From Duganella levis (GTDB taxonomy: Bacteria > Pseudomonadota > Gammaproteobacteria > Burkholderiales > Burkholderiaceae_D), in NCBI RefSeq assembly GCF_009857605.1, contig NZ_WWCT01000001.1, positions 124,001 to 188,000 of the forward strand: DNA of 64,000 nucleotides, given 5' to 3'. Both the position numbers and the translations under genes were made by a program. The first letter of the stretch is position 1; each line of letters opens with the position of its first letter. Positions 16,128-24,674 of this stretch are shown in pieces. The notes beneath the pieces were generated by a model, which saw only the letters and a program-made list of their open reading frames with translations, did not search any database and was not told where the DNA came from.

Positions 16128-16161
16128 GTTAATACGCCTTTAATAAAGCATTTCGTACACT
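16128..16161 (+). promoter_or_regulatory. PmrA/QseB-type box plus -10 for the QseBC-like operon
   Basis: GTTAAT-ACGCC-TTTAAT (16128-16144) followed after 11 nt by TACACT (16156-16161). It lies 30 bp before the response-regulator ATG at 16191, pointing to autoregulation. It is adjacent to, and divergent from, the box for the efflux operon. Confidence 0.75.
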
Positions 16162-16190
16162 GCCAGCACGTAATGAAGTGAGGTGCAGTG

Positions 16191-16850
16191 ATGCGATTGC
16201 TGTTGATAGAAGACGATCCCATGATCGGCGAAAGCATGGAAGAAGTGCTGCGCAAGGAAAATTACGCAGTCGACTGGGTGCGCGACGGTGACAATGGCCT
16301 GCTGGCGCTGCGCCAGAACGTCTATGACCTGGTGCTGCTGGACCTCGGCCTGCCGAAGAAACAGGGCATGCAAGTGCTGCGCCAATACCGCGCCCATGGC
16401 GGCGACGTACCGGTACTGATCGTCACCGCCCGCGACGCCACCGCCGCCCGTGTCGAAGGCCTGGACGGCGGCGCCGACGACTACCTGGTCAAACCCTTCG
16501 ATGTCGACGAACTGCTGGCCCGCATCCGCGCGCTGCTGCGTCGCGGCAAGGCGCCTAACCAGGCCGTGGTCCACCATTGCGGCCTGCAGGTCGACATGGC
16601 CTGCCACATCGCCAGCTTCCATGGCGTGCCGCTGCATTTGCCGGCACGCGAATTCGCCGTGCTGCGCGCCTTGCTCGACGCGCCCGGCAGCGTGGTGTCC
16701 AAGAGCCAGCTGGAAGAGCGCATCTACGGCTGGGGCGAGGAAATCGAGAGCAACACCATCGACGTCTACATTCACCATCTGCGCAAGAAGCTGGGCACCG
16801 GCTTCATCCAGAACATCCGTGGCGTCGGCTACAAACTGGCCAGCGCATGA
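16191..16850 (+). CDS. OmpR-family response regulator, PmrA/QseB type
   Basis: A 219-residue regulator: receiver with acidic pocket EDD (residues 7-9), phospho-acceptor Asp51 in LLDLGLP, Thr in VTARD and Lys in LVKPFD, then an OmpR winged helix (LPAREFAVLRALLDAPGSVV, ESNTIDVYIHHLRKKLG, IRGVGYKLA). The start is ATG 16191 with GAGGT upstream. The stop overlaps the kinase start (ATGA). The gene is preceded by a PmrA/QseB box, which I infer to be its own binding site. It is highly similar to the regulators at 41124 and 30437, so three proteins of one subfamily could compete for the same boxes. Confidence 0.93.
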   Translation: MRLLLIEDDPMIGESMEEVLRKENYAVDWVRDGDNGLLALRQNVYDLVLLDLGLPKKQGMQVLRQYRAHGGDVPVLIVTARDATAARVEGLDGGADDYLVKPFDVDELLARIRALLRRGKAPNQAVVHHCGLQVDMACHIASFHGVPLHLPAREFAVLRALLDAPGSVVSKSQLEERIYGWGEEIESNTIDVYIHHLRKKLGTGFIQNIRGVGYKLASA

Positions 16851-18163
16851 AAACCATCCGCACCCGTCTGCTGCTGGGGCTGATGACCGGCGCGCTGGGG
16901 TGCACGCTGGCCGCCATGATGCTGCTGTACATGCTGGCCGACCACGAGGCCGACGAACAGTCGGACCAGCGTCTGCGCCAGCTGGCGTGGTCGTTGCCGT
17001 TACAGGCGCCGGTGCCATGGCGGCTGCCGCACGAGAGCGACCCGGAAGACCAGTTCGACGTGCAAGCCTGGAATGCTGCGCAGCAGCCGGTGCACGTGTC
17101 GCAGCACGCACCGGCGCTGACGGTGCCGCAACCGCAGGGCTATGTAACGGTCGGCTATCGCGGCGAACGCTGGCGCGTGTATTCGGATGTGGTGGCCGGC
17201 TACCATGTGCAGGTGTCGCAGCCGATTGCGATCCGCCAGCGGGTAGCGGCGCAGATGGCGCTGCGCATCGTGCCGCCGCTGTTGCTGCTGCTGCCGGCAA
17301 TGGCGATCCTGATCTGGGTCGTGGTCGGCCGCGCGCTGAAACCGCTGGAACGGCTGACGCAGGCGGTGCGTGGCCGCACGCCGGCCGCCTTGCAGCCGCT
17401 CGAAGACGACGGCCTGGCGCCGGAACTGCTGCTGATCGTGGCGGCGCTCAACGGTCTGTTGCGCAAGGTGGCGGACGCCATCACCACGCAGCGCAATTTT
17501 GTGGCGGATGCGGCGCACGAACTGCGTTCGCCGTTGACCGCGTTGAAACTGCAACTGCAACTGGCCGAGCGCGCCGCCGATGATGCCAGCCGCCAGACTT
17601 CGTTCCGCAAACTGCACGAACGGCTCGACCGCGCCACCCATCTGGTGCAGCAGTTGATGACGCTGGCGAGGCAGGAGCAAAGCACCGTCCCGCCAGCTTG
17701 CATCGACTGCGACCTGCTGAGAATCGCCCGCCAGGTGGTGGCCGATCACACGATTTACGCGGACAGCCGGCGGATCGATCTCGGCGTCAGCGCCGACGCG
17801 CAATCAGTACGGGTGAGCGCGCATATGGAGGGGCTGGCGATCATGCTGAGCAATCTGGTGGATAACGCGCTGCGTTACACGCCGCAGGGCGGCCAGGTGG
17901 ACGTGATGGTCGGCCAGCAGCAGGGCCGCGCCTTTCTGCGGGTCTGCGACAACGGCCCCGGCGTGCCGGAAGCGGGCCGCGAACGATTGTTCGACCGTTT
18001 CTACCGCCCGGACGGCAACGAGGTGTGGGGCAGCGGCCTTGGCCTGTCGATCGTCAAGAGCGTGGCGGATGCGCACCAGGCCACGCTGAGCTTGCATAAC
18101 GGTAGCGGCGATCGTGGACTGGTGGTGACAGTACTGTTTCCGCAAGCAGCTGTAATCGCGTAG
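16847..18163 (+). CDS. Sensor histidine kinase, QseC/PmrB type
   Basis: A 438-residue membrane sensor, partner of the regulator immediately upstream. It has a short N-terminal tail, TM1 at about residues 10-30, a periplasmic sensor of roughly 110 residues, TM2 at about 141-161 (PPLLLLLPAMAILIWVVV), a HAMP-like linker, HisKA with His224 in FVADAAHELRSPLTALKLQL, and an ATPase domain with N box LSNLVDNALRYTPQGG, DNGPGVPEAGRERLFDRFYR and GSGLGLSIVKSVA. It is translationally coupled to the regulator. The closest relative in the window is the kinase at 41783. The signal is unknown; envelope-targeting cationic peptides or metals would fit the family. Confidence 0.93.
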   Translation: MKTIRTRLLLGLMTGALGCTLAAMMLLYMLADHEADEQSDQRLRQLAWSLPLQAPVPWRLPHESDPEDQFDVQAWNAAQQPVHVSQHAPALTVPQPQGYVTVGYRGERWRVYSDVVAGYHVQVSQPIAIRQRVAAQMALRIVPPLLLLLPAMAILIWVVVGRALKPLERLTQAVRGRTPAALQPLEDDGLAPELLLIVAALNGLLRKVADAITTQRNFVADAAHELRSPLTALKLQLQLAERAADDASRQTSFRKLHERLDRATHLVQQLMTLARQEQSTVPPACIDCDLLRIARQVVADHTIYADSRRIDLGVSADAQSVRVSAHMEGLAIMLSNLVDNALRYTPQGGQVDVMVGQQQGRAFLRVCDNGPGVPEAGRERLFDRFYRPDGNEVWGSGLGLSIVKSVADAHQATLSLHNGSGDRGLVVTVLFPQAAVIA

Positions 18164-18214
18164 AGTAGCGTAATGCTGCTAGCCGCATAGAGGATATCTA
18201 TTGAGGAGTAAAGC

Positions 18215-18610
18215 ATGAAAACCAAGCTCACTTTCATTTTGGCGTGTGCAGCCCTGTTGGCCGGCTGCGCCACGGAATACCAACCGCATAATAGCGAAGG
18301 GGGCTACAGCGAAGCACCGATCGAACCGGGTGTGTGGCGCGTCAAGTTTGCTTCAACGCCGTACACGCTGCAGCAGCAGATCCAGGATTTCTCCCTGCTG
18401 CGCAGCGCGGAGCTAACGCTGCAACAGGGCTACAGTCACTTTACGCTGGCGGCGCCGGACGGCAAGGCCAGCGCCCAGCCGGGGCCGGACGTGGTGGTGC
18501 GCATGTTCAAGCAGCGGCCGCCAAATGGCGTCAACCAGTACGATGCCCGCGCCGTGTGTGACCGGCTCGGCACGCGCTACGAAGTGACTTGCCAGCCCCG
18601 GCCACTGTAA
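18215..18610 (+). CDS. Small lipoprotein, CC0125/CC1285-like family
   Basis: A 131-residue lipoprotein with lipobox LLAGC (Cys at residue 18). The mature part carries GGYSEAPIEPGVWRVKFAST and IQDFSLLRSAELTLQQGYSHFTL, the pattern of the CC0125/CC1285 family of small lipoproteins of unknown function. Two cysteines near the C terminus (AVCDRLGTRYEVTC) could form a disulphide. TGAGGAG precedes the ATG. It follows the kinase by 51 bp in the same direction and could be part of the same transcript. It ends 3 bp from the convergent kinase gene at 18614. Confidence 0.75.
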   Translation: MKTKLTFILACAALLAGCATEYQPHNSEGGYSEAPIEPGVWRVKFASTPYTLQQQIQDFSLLRSAELTLQQGYSHFTLAAPDGKASAQPGPDVVVRMFKQRPPNGVNQYDARAVCDRLGTRYEVTCQPRPL

Positions 18611-18613
18611 GCG

Positions 18614-20005
18614 TCAGGCGCGGCCAGCCGGGCGACGCAAGGTCAGCGTCACTTCCAGTCCTCGCTGCGGCAGGTTGCGCAAAGTGAGTTGGCCATGGTG
18701 CGCCTGCGCCACGGTCTGTGCGATGTTCAGGCCGAGGCCAAAGCCGCCGGTGCTGGCGCTGCGTGAGGGCTCCAGCCGATAAAACGGCTCCAGCACTTTC
18801 GCCAGCTCGTCTTCAGGAATGCCTGAACCACGGTCGCGCACCACGATGCGCAACTGTTCCGCCGTGTCGATGACCTCCACCGTGGCTTGCTCGCCATAAC
18901 GGATGGCGTTTTCGATGATGTTTTGCAGACAGCGTTTAAGGCTGTGCGCGTAGCCTTGCAACGGCGCGGCCACGCCGCTGACCTCGACCACCGCGCCAAT
19001 CTCGCCGAAGTCCAGCCGCAGGCTGCTCAGCAGGCTGTTCACGTCGACCAATTGCAGCTGTTCATGCACATCACTGTCCTGCACCAGATGCAGCGTGGCG
19101 CTGATCAGTGCATCCATCTCATCCAGATCCTTGCGGAAGCGTTCCTGCTGCGCCGGCGCCACCGCTATTTCGGTGCGCAGCCGCAGGCGGGTGATCGGTG
19201 AACGCAGGTCGTGCGATACCGCCGCCAGAAAACGCGTGCGCTCGGCGATGTTGTTGATCAGCCGGCGCTGCATGGCGTTGAATGCCAGCGACGCCTTGCG
19301 CACTTCCAGCGGGCCGCCCGTATCCAGCGGCGGGCTATGGATGTTGTCGCCCAGCTGTTCCGCTGCTTCGGCCAGACGCTGAAGCGGCTTCATCACCAAG
19401 CGCACGGCCAGCCACGCCAGCAGCACGATGGCGGCGGCGCGCAGCACGTAGATGCGCAGCAGGTAATCGCTGGTGGCTGCCAGCGGCGCGGTGCTCATGC
19501 CGGCCTGGCCCTCATGGATGTCGGCTTGCAGCCAGCTGTCGTCGCCGAGCGCCGCCTGTACTACGAAGTGGCCGGTGGGATACGGCTCCAGCAGCATGCT
19601 GCGCAGGCTGCCCGCTCCGCCTTCGTCTATGTCGGCGCGCAGGATGCGCAAGTCGGGAATGCCGGCGTGGCGCGCACGCAGCACCTGCTCGAACAGGCGG
19701 GCGGCGGCGGCCTGGTTGGGGTCGAGGTGCGCGGTGCGTTCGTCGGGTTCGGTGATGGCTTGCAGTTGCAGGCCGGGACCGGACAGCGCGTTCATCAGCG
19801 GCGCGCGCGCGTCTGCGGCAGTGTGGTCCAGCACCCGCAAGGCATCGGCCAGCCGGGTTGCGGCCAGCCGGCTCGGGATTTCAATCGCTTTGCCATAGCG
19901 CATGTCGTACCAGATGGTGCCGGTCAGCGCCTGCGCCGCCAGCATGCCGCCGACCAGGATGATGGCCAGCCTTCCCGACAGCGACTGCGGCCACCAGCGC
20001 TTCAT
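18614..20005 (-). CDS. Sensor histidine kinase, EnvZ-like
   Basis: A 463-residue sensor: TM1 at about residues 12-32 (RLAIILVGGMLAAQALTGTI), a large periplasmic domain of about 150 residues, TM2 near residues 185-205 (VLRAAAIVLLAWLAVRLVM), HAMP, HisKA with His265 in FLAAVSHDLRSPITRLRLRT, and an ATPase domain (LKRCLQNIIENAIRYG, VRDRGSGIPEDELAKVLEPF, GGFGLGLNIAQTVA). The start overlaps the upstream regulator stop as ATGA at 20002-20005. The pair is divergent from the receptor-SEL1-PiuC operon at 20868, so it may respond to envelope or nutrient conditions and affect that operon (inference only). Confidence 0.92.
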   Translation of the reverse strand: MKRWWPQSLSGRLAIILVGGMLAAQALTGTIWYDMRYGKAIEIPSRLAATRLADALRVLDHTAADARAPLMNALSGPGLQLQAITEPDERTAHLDPNQAAAARLFEQVLRARHAGIPDLRILRADIDEGGAGSLRSMLLEPYPTGHFVVQAALGDDSWLQADIHEGQAGMSTAPLAATSDYLLRIYVLRAAAIVLLAWLAVRLVMKPLQRLAEAAEQLGDNIHSPPLDTGGPLEVRKASLAFNAMQRRLINNIAERTRFLAAVSHDLRSPITRLRLRTEIAVAPAQQERFRKDLDEMDALISATLHLVQDSDVHEQLQLVDVNSLLSSLRLDFGEIGAVVEVSGVAAPLQGYAHSLKRCLQNIIENAIRYGEQATVEVIDTAEQLRIVVRDRGSGIPEDELAKVLEPFYRLEPSRSASTGGFGLGLNIAQTVAQAHHGQLTLRNLPQRGLEVTLTLRRPAGRA

Positions 20006-20724
20006 GCGTCGTAGCTGACGTCGGCCGTCAGCATGTAGCCGAGATTGCGGATGGTCTTGATCAGCGCCGGACTGCGCGGCTGGTCTTCCAGCTGCTGGCG
20101 CAGGCGGCTGATACAGACGTCAATCGAACGGTCGAACGCCTGGCTGTCCTTGCCGAACACGATCTGGCACAGGAAGTCGCGGCTTAGCGTGCGTTGCGGA
20201 TGGTCGAGCAGGGCGCGCAGCACCAGATAATCCGAACTGCCCATCGCCACCGTCACGCCGGCCGGCGACAGCAACTGGCGGCCCTGCGTTTCCAACCGCC
20301 AGCCGCCGAAGCGGATGTGCTTGAGCTGGTCGGCCTCGTGCTGTTCCGGGAAGCTGCGCGCGCGGCGCAGGATCACCTTGATGCGGGCCAGCAGTTCGCG
20401 CGGGTCGAAGGGCTTGGGCAGGTAATCGTCGGCGCCTACTTCCAGGCCGATGATGCGGTCGATCAGCGTGCCGCGCGCGGTGAGCATGATCACCGGCGTG
20501 TTGCGGCGGGAGCGCAGTTCGCGGCACAGTTCCAGCCCATCTTCACCGGGCATCATCAAATCCATGATCACCAGGTCGATGCGGTCGTTGGCCAGCGCCT
20601 GGCGCATGGCGGCGCCGCCGTCGGCGCATACCGGGTGGTAGCCGTTGCTGCCCAGGTAGTCGGAGAGGAGCTGGCGGATGTCGGCGTCGTCGTCGACGAT
20701 AAGAATGCGGTCTGGTCGATTCAT
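20002..20724 (-). CDS. OmpR-family response regulator
   Basis: A 240-residue regulator from the preferred ATG at 20724 (MNRPDRILIVDDD). Receiver residues are DDD at 11-13, phospho-acceptor Asp55 in IMDLMMPG, Thr in LTARG and Lys in LPKPFD. The DNA-binding domain has the OmpR form SSDYLVLRALLDHPQRTLSR, FDRSIDVCISRLRQQLED and IKTIRNLGYML. The frame is open for 14 further codons upstream, but those would start inside the intergenic promoter region and lack family similarity. It is coupled to the kinase at 18614-20005. It is closer to OmpR than to the QseB-type regulators elsewhere in the window. Confidence 0.9.
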   Translation of the reverse strand: MNRPDRILIVDDDADIRQLLSDYLGSNGYHPVCADGGAAMRQALANDRIDLVIMDLMMPGEDGLELCRELRSRRNTPVIMLTARGTLIDRIIGLEVGADDYLPKPFDPRELLARIKVILRRARSFPEQHEADQLKHIRFGGWRLETQGRQLLSPAGVTVAMGSSDYLVLRALLDHPQRTLSRDFLCQIVFGKDSQAFDRSIDVCISRLRQQLEDQPRSPALIKTIRNLGYMLTADVSYDA

Positions 20725-20828
20725 AAGAGATTTGTAATCGATTGTGATGGGAAAAACGCCCAACACATTCCATTACATATTGCCGGTTTGAGCACTGTTC
20801 AGCCCCCAAACCCGTCTTTATAGTAATT

Positions 20829-20847
20829 ACAAATGAGAATCATTATA
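20829..20847 (+). promoter_or_regulatory. Fur box upstream of receptor-SEL1-PiuC operon
   Basis: ACAAATGAGAATCATTATA matches the 19-bp Fur consensus at 14 positions by eye. It lies 21 bp before the ATG of the receptor at 20868. The GAGGGAG Shine-Dalgarno lies between them. Confidence 0.8.
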
Positions 20848-20867
20848 TTCTATAAGAGGGAGTTGTG

Positions 20868-23240
20868 ATGGCTGACCGCAGTACCGCAAATGCAATCGAA
20901 ACCGTTTTTTCCACCTATGGCAAGCTGTCGGCAGGCGTCGGCCTGGCCGTCGGTTCGCTGTCCATGAGCACCCAGGCACTGGCGCAAGAGGGCGCGCCGG
21001 ACCGGCCGGCCACCGATGCCCAGCTGAAGGAAGTGGTGGTCAAGGCTGAGCGCGAAGCGCCGGCCTACAAGCCTGAAAACCTGAGTTCGCTGAAATTCGG
21101 CCAGCCGCTGCTGGATACGCCGCAAAGCGTGACCGTGGTGCCGAAGCAAGTGCTCAGCGAGCAGAATGCGCAGAATTTGCAGGATGTGCTGAAGAACGTG
21201 CCGGGCATTACCTTCACCTCGGGCGAAGGCAACCTCGGCTGGGGCGACCTGTTCACCATCCGTGGCTTCTCGTCGGAGCAGAGCATTACCGTGGACGGCA
21301 TGCGCGATGCCGGCATGTCCAGCCGCAATGACACCTTCAACCTGGAGCAGGTCGAAGTATTCAAGGGCACCGGCTCGATCGAGTCAGGCACGGCGTCGGT
21401 GGGCGGCACGGTCAACCTGGTCAGCAAGGAAGCCACGCTGGACAACTTCTACCATGTGTCGCTGGGCGCCGGCAGCGCCGATTACGGCCGCGCTACCGCC
21501 GACCTGAATCGCCAGCTGGGCGCCGGCAGTGCGCTGCGCATCAACCTGATGCAGCACCAGAACGGGGTGGAAGGCCGCGACAAGGTGCGCTTTGAGCGTA
21601 GCGGCCTGGCTACCTCGCTGGGCCTGGGCCTGGACGGCAATACCCACTTCTTCCTCGATCTGTTCCATCAGGAAGACCACAACGTGCCGGACGGCGGCCT
21701 GCCGATCCAGCGCGGCACCGGCGGCCAGACCATGCCGTTCGTCTCGCATTCGTCCTGGTACGGCGCGGACTCCTATACCCAGCAAACCCGCTCGGACGCC
21801 GTCACTGCCAAACTGGAACACGCGTGGAGCGACCAGCTGAAGATCCGCAGCCAGTTGCGCTGGGCACAGACCGACAACCTGCAAGTGCTGGCGCCGGCCC
21901 GTTTCAATGCGGCCACGGCCGCCGGCGCGTCGCTTGGCACCTCGCTGGGCTATGCCGGCGTTGGCGGCCTGAGCGCGGCGGCCGGCATCCGTTCTTATAC
22001 CGACTACACCAATACCGCCAGCGAATACGCGGTGCTGCGCGGCGCCGATTACGGCACCTCCAAGCGTTACCGCATCGTTGCCGACCAGACCGACCTGAGC
22101 ATCAAGTTCGCCACCGGCGTGCTGCAACATGAACTGGTCACCGGCGTCGACCTGTTCCGCGAAACCTATGGCGATTTGCAGCGCACGGTGATGGCGCCGT
22201 CCGGCACGCTGTGGTTCGACCTGGCCAATCCGGTCACCGCGTTCAAGGAAGTACCGACGGTGAAAGGCAGCGCCGGTGTGCTGTCGCGCATCAGCAATAC
22301 CGGCGCATACGCTACCGACACCATCCGCATCACGCCGCAATGGCGCGTGCTGGCGGCGCTGCGCTACGATCACTGGCGCGCAGTCACCAGCACCAAGGGC
22401 GTCACTTCGGCCGACAGCAGCGACGGTGCCGTCAGCGGCCGCGCCAGTCTGATGTACAAGCCACAGGAAGACGTCAACATCTATCTGGCCTATGCGCAGG
22501 CGGCGCAGCCATCGGCGATGGGTGCGTCGACCAACAACGCCATTTACGGATCGGCGGCCGCTGCGGCCTACGATCCGGCCGTCTCCAAGACCGCCGAACT
22601 GGGCGCCAAGTGGGATGTGCTGCATCATCGCCTGTCGCTGACCGGCGCCTTGTTCCACACAGCCGTCAGCGATTCGTGGGAATACGGCGATACCGATACC
22701 TCGCCGGTGCGCGCCTTGCCGGCCAAACGCGTCAACGGGCTGGAACTGGGCTTGCAGGGCAACCTGACCGAGGCATGGTCGGTCTACAGCGGCCTGGCGC
22801 GCATGGACAGCAAGCAGACCAAGGGCGCCAACAACGGTTCGGAAGCCAAGAACGTGCCGCGTCTGACGCTCAACCTGTGGACCTCGTACGAAGCGGCCAA
22901 GGGGCTGTTCCTCAGCTACGGCGCCCAGTACGTTGGCGAACGCCGCTACACGGACAGCAAATATGTCGGCGGCCAGAACAACAACGCCAGCACCGTCAGC
23001 GGTTCGGCCGGCCTGGCGCCGACTTATGTGCTGGATACTGAAAAGGCGCCGTCGTACTGGGTCTCCAGCGTGGCCGCGCGCTACCGCGTGAACAATATGG
23101 TGACCTTGAACCTGAACGTGCAAAACCTGTTCGACAAGTTCTACTGGTCGCGTATCGGCGCTTCGCTGGACGGCTTCCAGTTGTATGGCGTCCCGGGTGC
23201 AGGCCGCACGGTGACGCTCAGCGCCGATATGAACTTCTGA
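20868..23240 (+). CDS. TonB-dependent siderophore receptor (PiuA-like operon position)
   Basis: A 790-residue receptor. ATG 20868 with GAGGGAG is preferred over the GTG three bases upstream. It has an extended signal region (MADRSTANAIETVFSTYGKL to about MSTQALAQ). Plug motifs are LLDTPQSVTVVPKQVL, VLKNVPGITFTSGEGN, FTIRGFSSEQSITVDGMRD and EQVEVFKGTGSIESG; the barrel closes with LNVQNLFDKFYW and LSADMNF. It heads an operon with a SEL1-repeat protein and a PiuC hydroxylase, the arrangement seen around piuA/piuC in Pseudomonas aeruginosa, where the receptor takes up catechol-type siderophores. Fur control is expected. Confidence 0.92.
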   Translation: MADRSTANAIETVFSTYGKLSAGVGLAVGSLSMSTQALAQEGAPDRPATDAQLKEVVVKAEREAPAYKPENLSSLKFGQPLLDTPQSVTVVPKQVLSEQNAQNLQDVLKNVPGITFTSGEGNLGWGDLFTIRGFSSEQSITVDGMRDAGMSSRNDTFNLEQVEVFKGTGSIESGTASVGGTVNLVSKEATLDNFYHVSLGAGSADYGRATADLNRQLGAGSALRINLMQHQNGVEGRDKVRFERSGLATSLGLGLDGNTHFFLDLFHQEDHNVPDGGLPIQRGTGGQTMPFVSHSSWYGADSYTQQTRSDAVTAKLEHAWSDQLKIRSQLRWAQTDNLQVLAPARFNAATAAGASLGTSLGYAGVGGLSAAAGIRSYTDYTNTASEYAVLRGADYGTSKRYRIVADQTDLSIKFATGVLQHELVTGVDLFRETYGDLQRTVMAPSGTLWFDLANPVTAFKEVPTVKGSAGVLSRISNTGAYATDTIRITPQWRVLAALRYDHWRAVTSTKGVTSADSSDGAVSGRASLMYKPQEDVNIYLAYAQAAQPSAMGASTNNAIYGSAAAAAYDPAVSKTAELGAKWDVLHHRLSLTGALFHTAVSDSWEYGDTDTSPVRALPAKRVNGLELGLQGNLTEAWSVYSGLARMDSKQTKGANNGSEAKNVPRLTLNLWTSYEAAKGLFLSYGAQYVGERRYTDSKYVGGQNNNASTVSGSAGLAPTYVLDTEKAPSYWVSSVAARYRVNNMVTLNLNVQNLFDKFYWSRIGASLDGFQLYGVPGAGRTVTLSADMNF

Positions 23241-23250
23241 GGTGCGGGCC

Positions 23251-24000
23251 ATGGCGCAGACTGACCTGAACATGCTGCTGGCGTTGGATGCCGAGGGCTG
23301 GCACGCCTTGCTGGCAGCCGGTGATGACGAAGCGCTGGCGGCCCTGCGGCTGGCGTCGCGTCACGGCGTGCCGCGCGCCCAGGCGATCCTGGCGCAGCGG
23401 CTGCTGGCCGGCGACGGCGTGATGGCCGACCCCGGCGAGGCGGGGCACTGGTTCCGTCTGGCCGCCAACAACGACGATGTTGACGCCATGAACATGCTGG
23501 GCCGCTGCCATGAAAACGGCTGGGGCATGGCGGTGGATGTGCAGATGGCGGTCTACTGGTATCGGCTGGCAGCGCAGCGCGGGTTGGACTGGGGCATGTA
23601 CAACCTGGCCAATCTGATGATGAACGGCAGTGGCATGCCAACCGACCGGCCCGGCGCATTGCAGCTGTACCGCCAGGCGGCCGCGCTGCGGCACGCCAAG
23701 GCGATCAACATCGTCGGCCGCTTTCATGAGGAAGGATGGGAAATGGAGGCCGATGCGGAACAGGCGTTTGCCTTGTACAAGCAGGCGGCGGAAGGCGGGG
23801 ATTTCCGCGGCTGCTTCAATTACGGCCGTCTGTTGGCCGAGCGCGGGCTTGCGGAGCAGGCCTGTGCGGTGTTGCGCCGGATACCGGTGGCTTCCACCCC
23901 GGCCTTTCTGTCCAATGTGCGCGGCTGGCTGGCGGCGCATGCCGTGGCGTCCTTGCGCGCCTTGGCCTCAGAGCCGGCCTTCGCTGGAGCCGGCGCATGA
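23251..24000 (+). CDS. SEL1-like tetratricopeptide repeat protein
   Basis: A 249-residue protein built from SEL1/TPR repeats of about 36 residues: GVPRAQAILAQRLLAGDGV, DAMNMLGRCHENGWGMAVD, WGMYNLANLMMNGSGMPTD, KAINIVGRFHEEGWEMEADA and GCFNYGRLLAERG. No signal peptide is visible, so a cytoplasmic protein-protein interaction role is likely. GAGGTG precedes ATG 23251, which is preferred over GTG 23242. It starts 10 bp after the receptor and overlaps the hydroxylase start as ATGA. Homologues of this type accompany piuC in other proteobacteria; their exact function is not established. Confidence 0.88.
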   Translation: MAQTDLNMLLALDAEGWHALLAAGDDEALAALRLASRHGVPRAQAILAQRLLAGDGVMADPGEAGHWFRLAANNDDVDAMNMLGRCHENGWGMAVDVQMAVYWYRLAAQRGLDWGMYNLANLMMNGSGMPTDRPGALQLYRQAAALRHAKAINIVGRFHEEGWEMEADAEQAFALYKQAAEGGDFRGCFNYGRLLAERGLAEQACAVLRRIPVASTPAFLSNVRGWLAAHAVASLRALASEPAFAGAGA

Positions 24001-24674
24001 TGCTGCACCTGAAATCGGTGCTGCTGCCGGACGAGTTGCGACACATGCGCGAGACACTGGCGCGGGCCGACTGGGTGGATGGCCGCGTCACCTCCGGTAG
24101 CCAGCCTGCGGACCTGAAACGCAACCGCCAGTTGCCGGAGCAGGGTGCCGCCAGCCGTCAGTTGCAGGAAATCGTGCTGACGGCCTTGCGCCGTAACCAG
24201 CTGTTTTTTTCGGCCGCCTTGCCGGGCAAAATCGGACCGCCGCTGTTCAACTGCTATCAGGCTGGCAGCTATCTGGATGACCACATCGACGTCGCCATGC
24301 GTTACACGGCCGGCGGCGAACGCGTGCGCGGCGACCTGTCGTGCACGCTGTTCCTGAGCGATCCGGACGAGTATGAGGGCGGCGAACTGGTGATTGCCGA
24401 CCAATGGCGTGACGAGAGCGTCAGGCTGGCGGCCGGCGACATGCTGCTGTATCCGGCCAACCGCATCCACCGCGTGCAGCCGGTGCGGATGGGTACGCGC
24501 TACGCCAGCTTCTTCTGGATCGAAAGCATGGTGCGCAGCGGCGAGCAGCGCGAACTGCTGTTCGAGATGGACCGCAACCTGATGCAGCTGCGCGGCCAGG
24601 ACCCTGCCGACCCATCACTGCTGGCACTGACCGGCGTGTATCACAATCTACTGCGCATGTGGGCCGACAGCTGA
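23997..24674 (+). CDS. piuC: PKHD-type iron/2-oxoglutarate hydroxylase PiuC
   Basis: A 225-residue Fe(II)/2-oxoglutarate dioxygenase of the PiuC/YbiX family. The iron facial triad is His96 and Asp98 (DDHIDVAMR) and His158 (NRIHRV), with Arg168 (GTRYASFFW) as the 2-oxoglutarate ligand; NRQLP near residue 43 is also a family signature. It is coupled to the SEL1 gene by ATGA, in a Fur-box operon with a siderophore receptor. The natural substrate of PiuC proteins is not established to my knowledge; modification of the siderophore or another iron-uptake component is usual speculation. A paralogue is at 52173-52853. The last 27 bp overlap the convergent propeller gene. Confidence 0.93.
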   Translation: MMLHLKSVLLPDELRHMRETLARADWVDGRVTSGSQPADLKRNRQLPEQGAASRQLQEIVLTALRRNQLFFSAALPGKIGPPLFNCYQAGSYLDDHIDVAMRYTAGGERVRGDLSCTLFLSDPDEYEGGELVIADQWRDESVRLAAGDMLLYPANRIHRVQPVRMGTRYASFFWIESMVRSGEQRELLFEMDRNLMQLRGQDPADPSLLALTGVYHNLLRMWADS

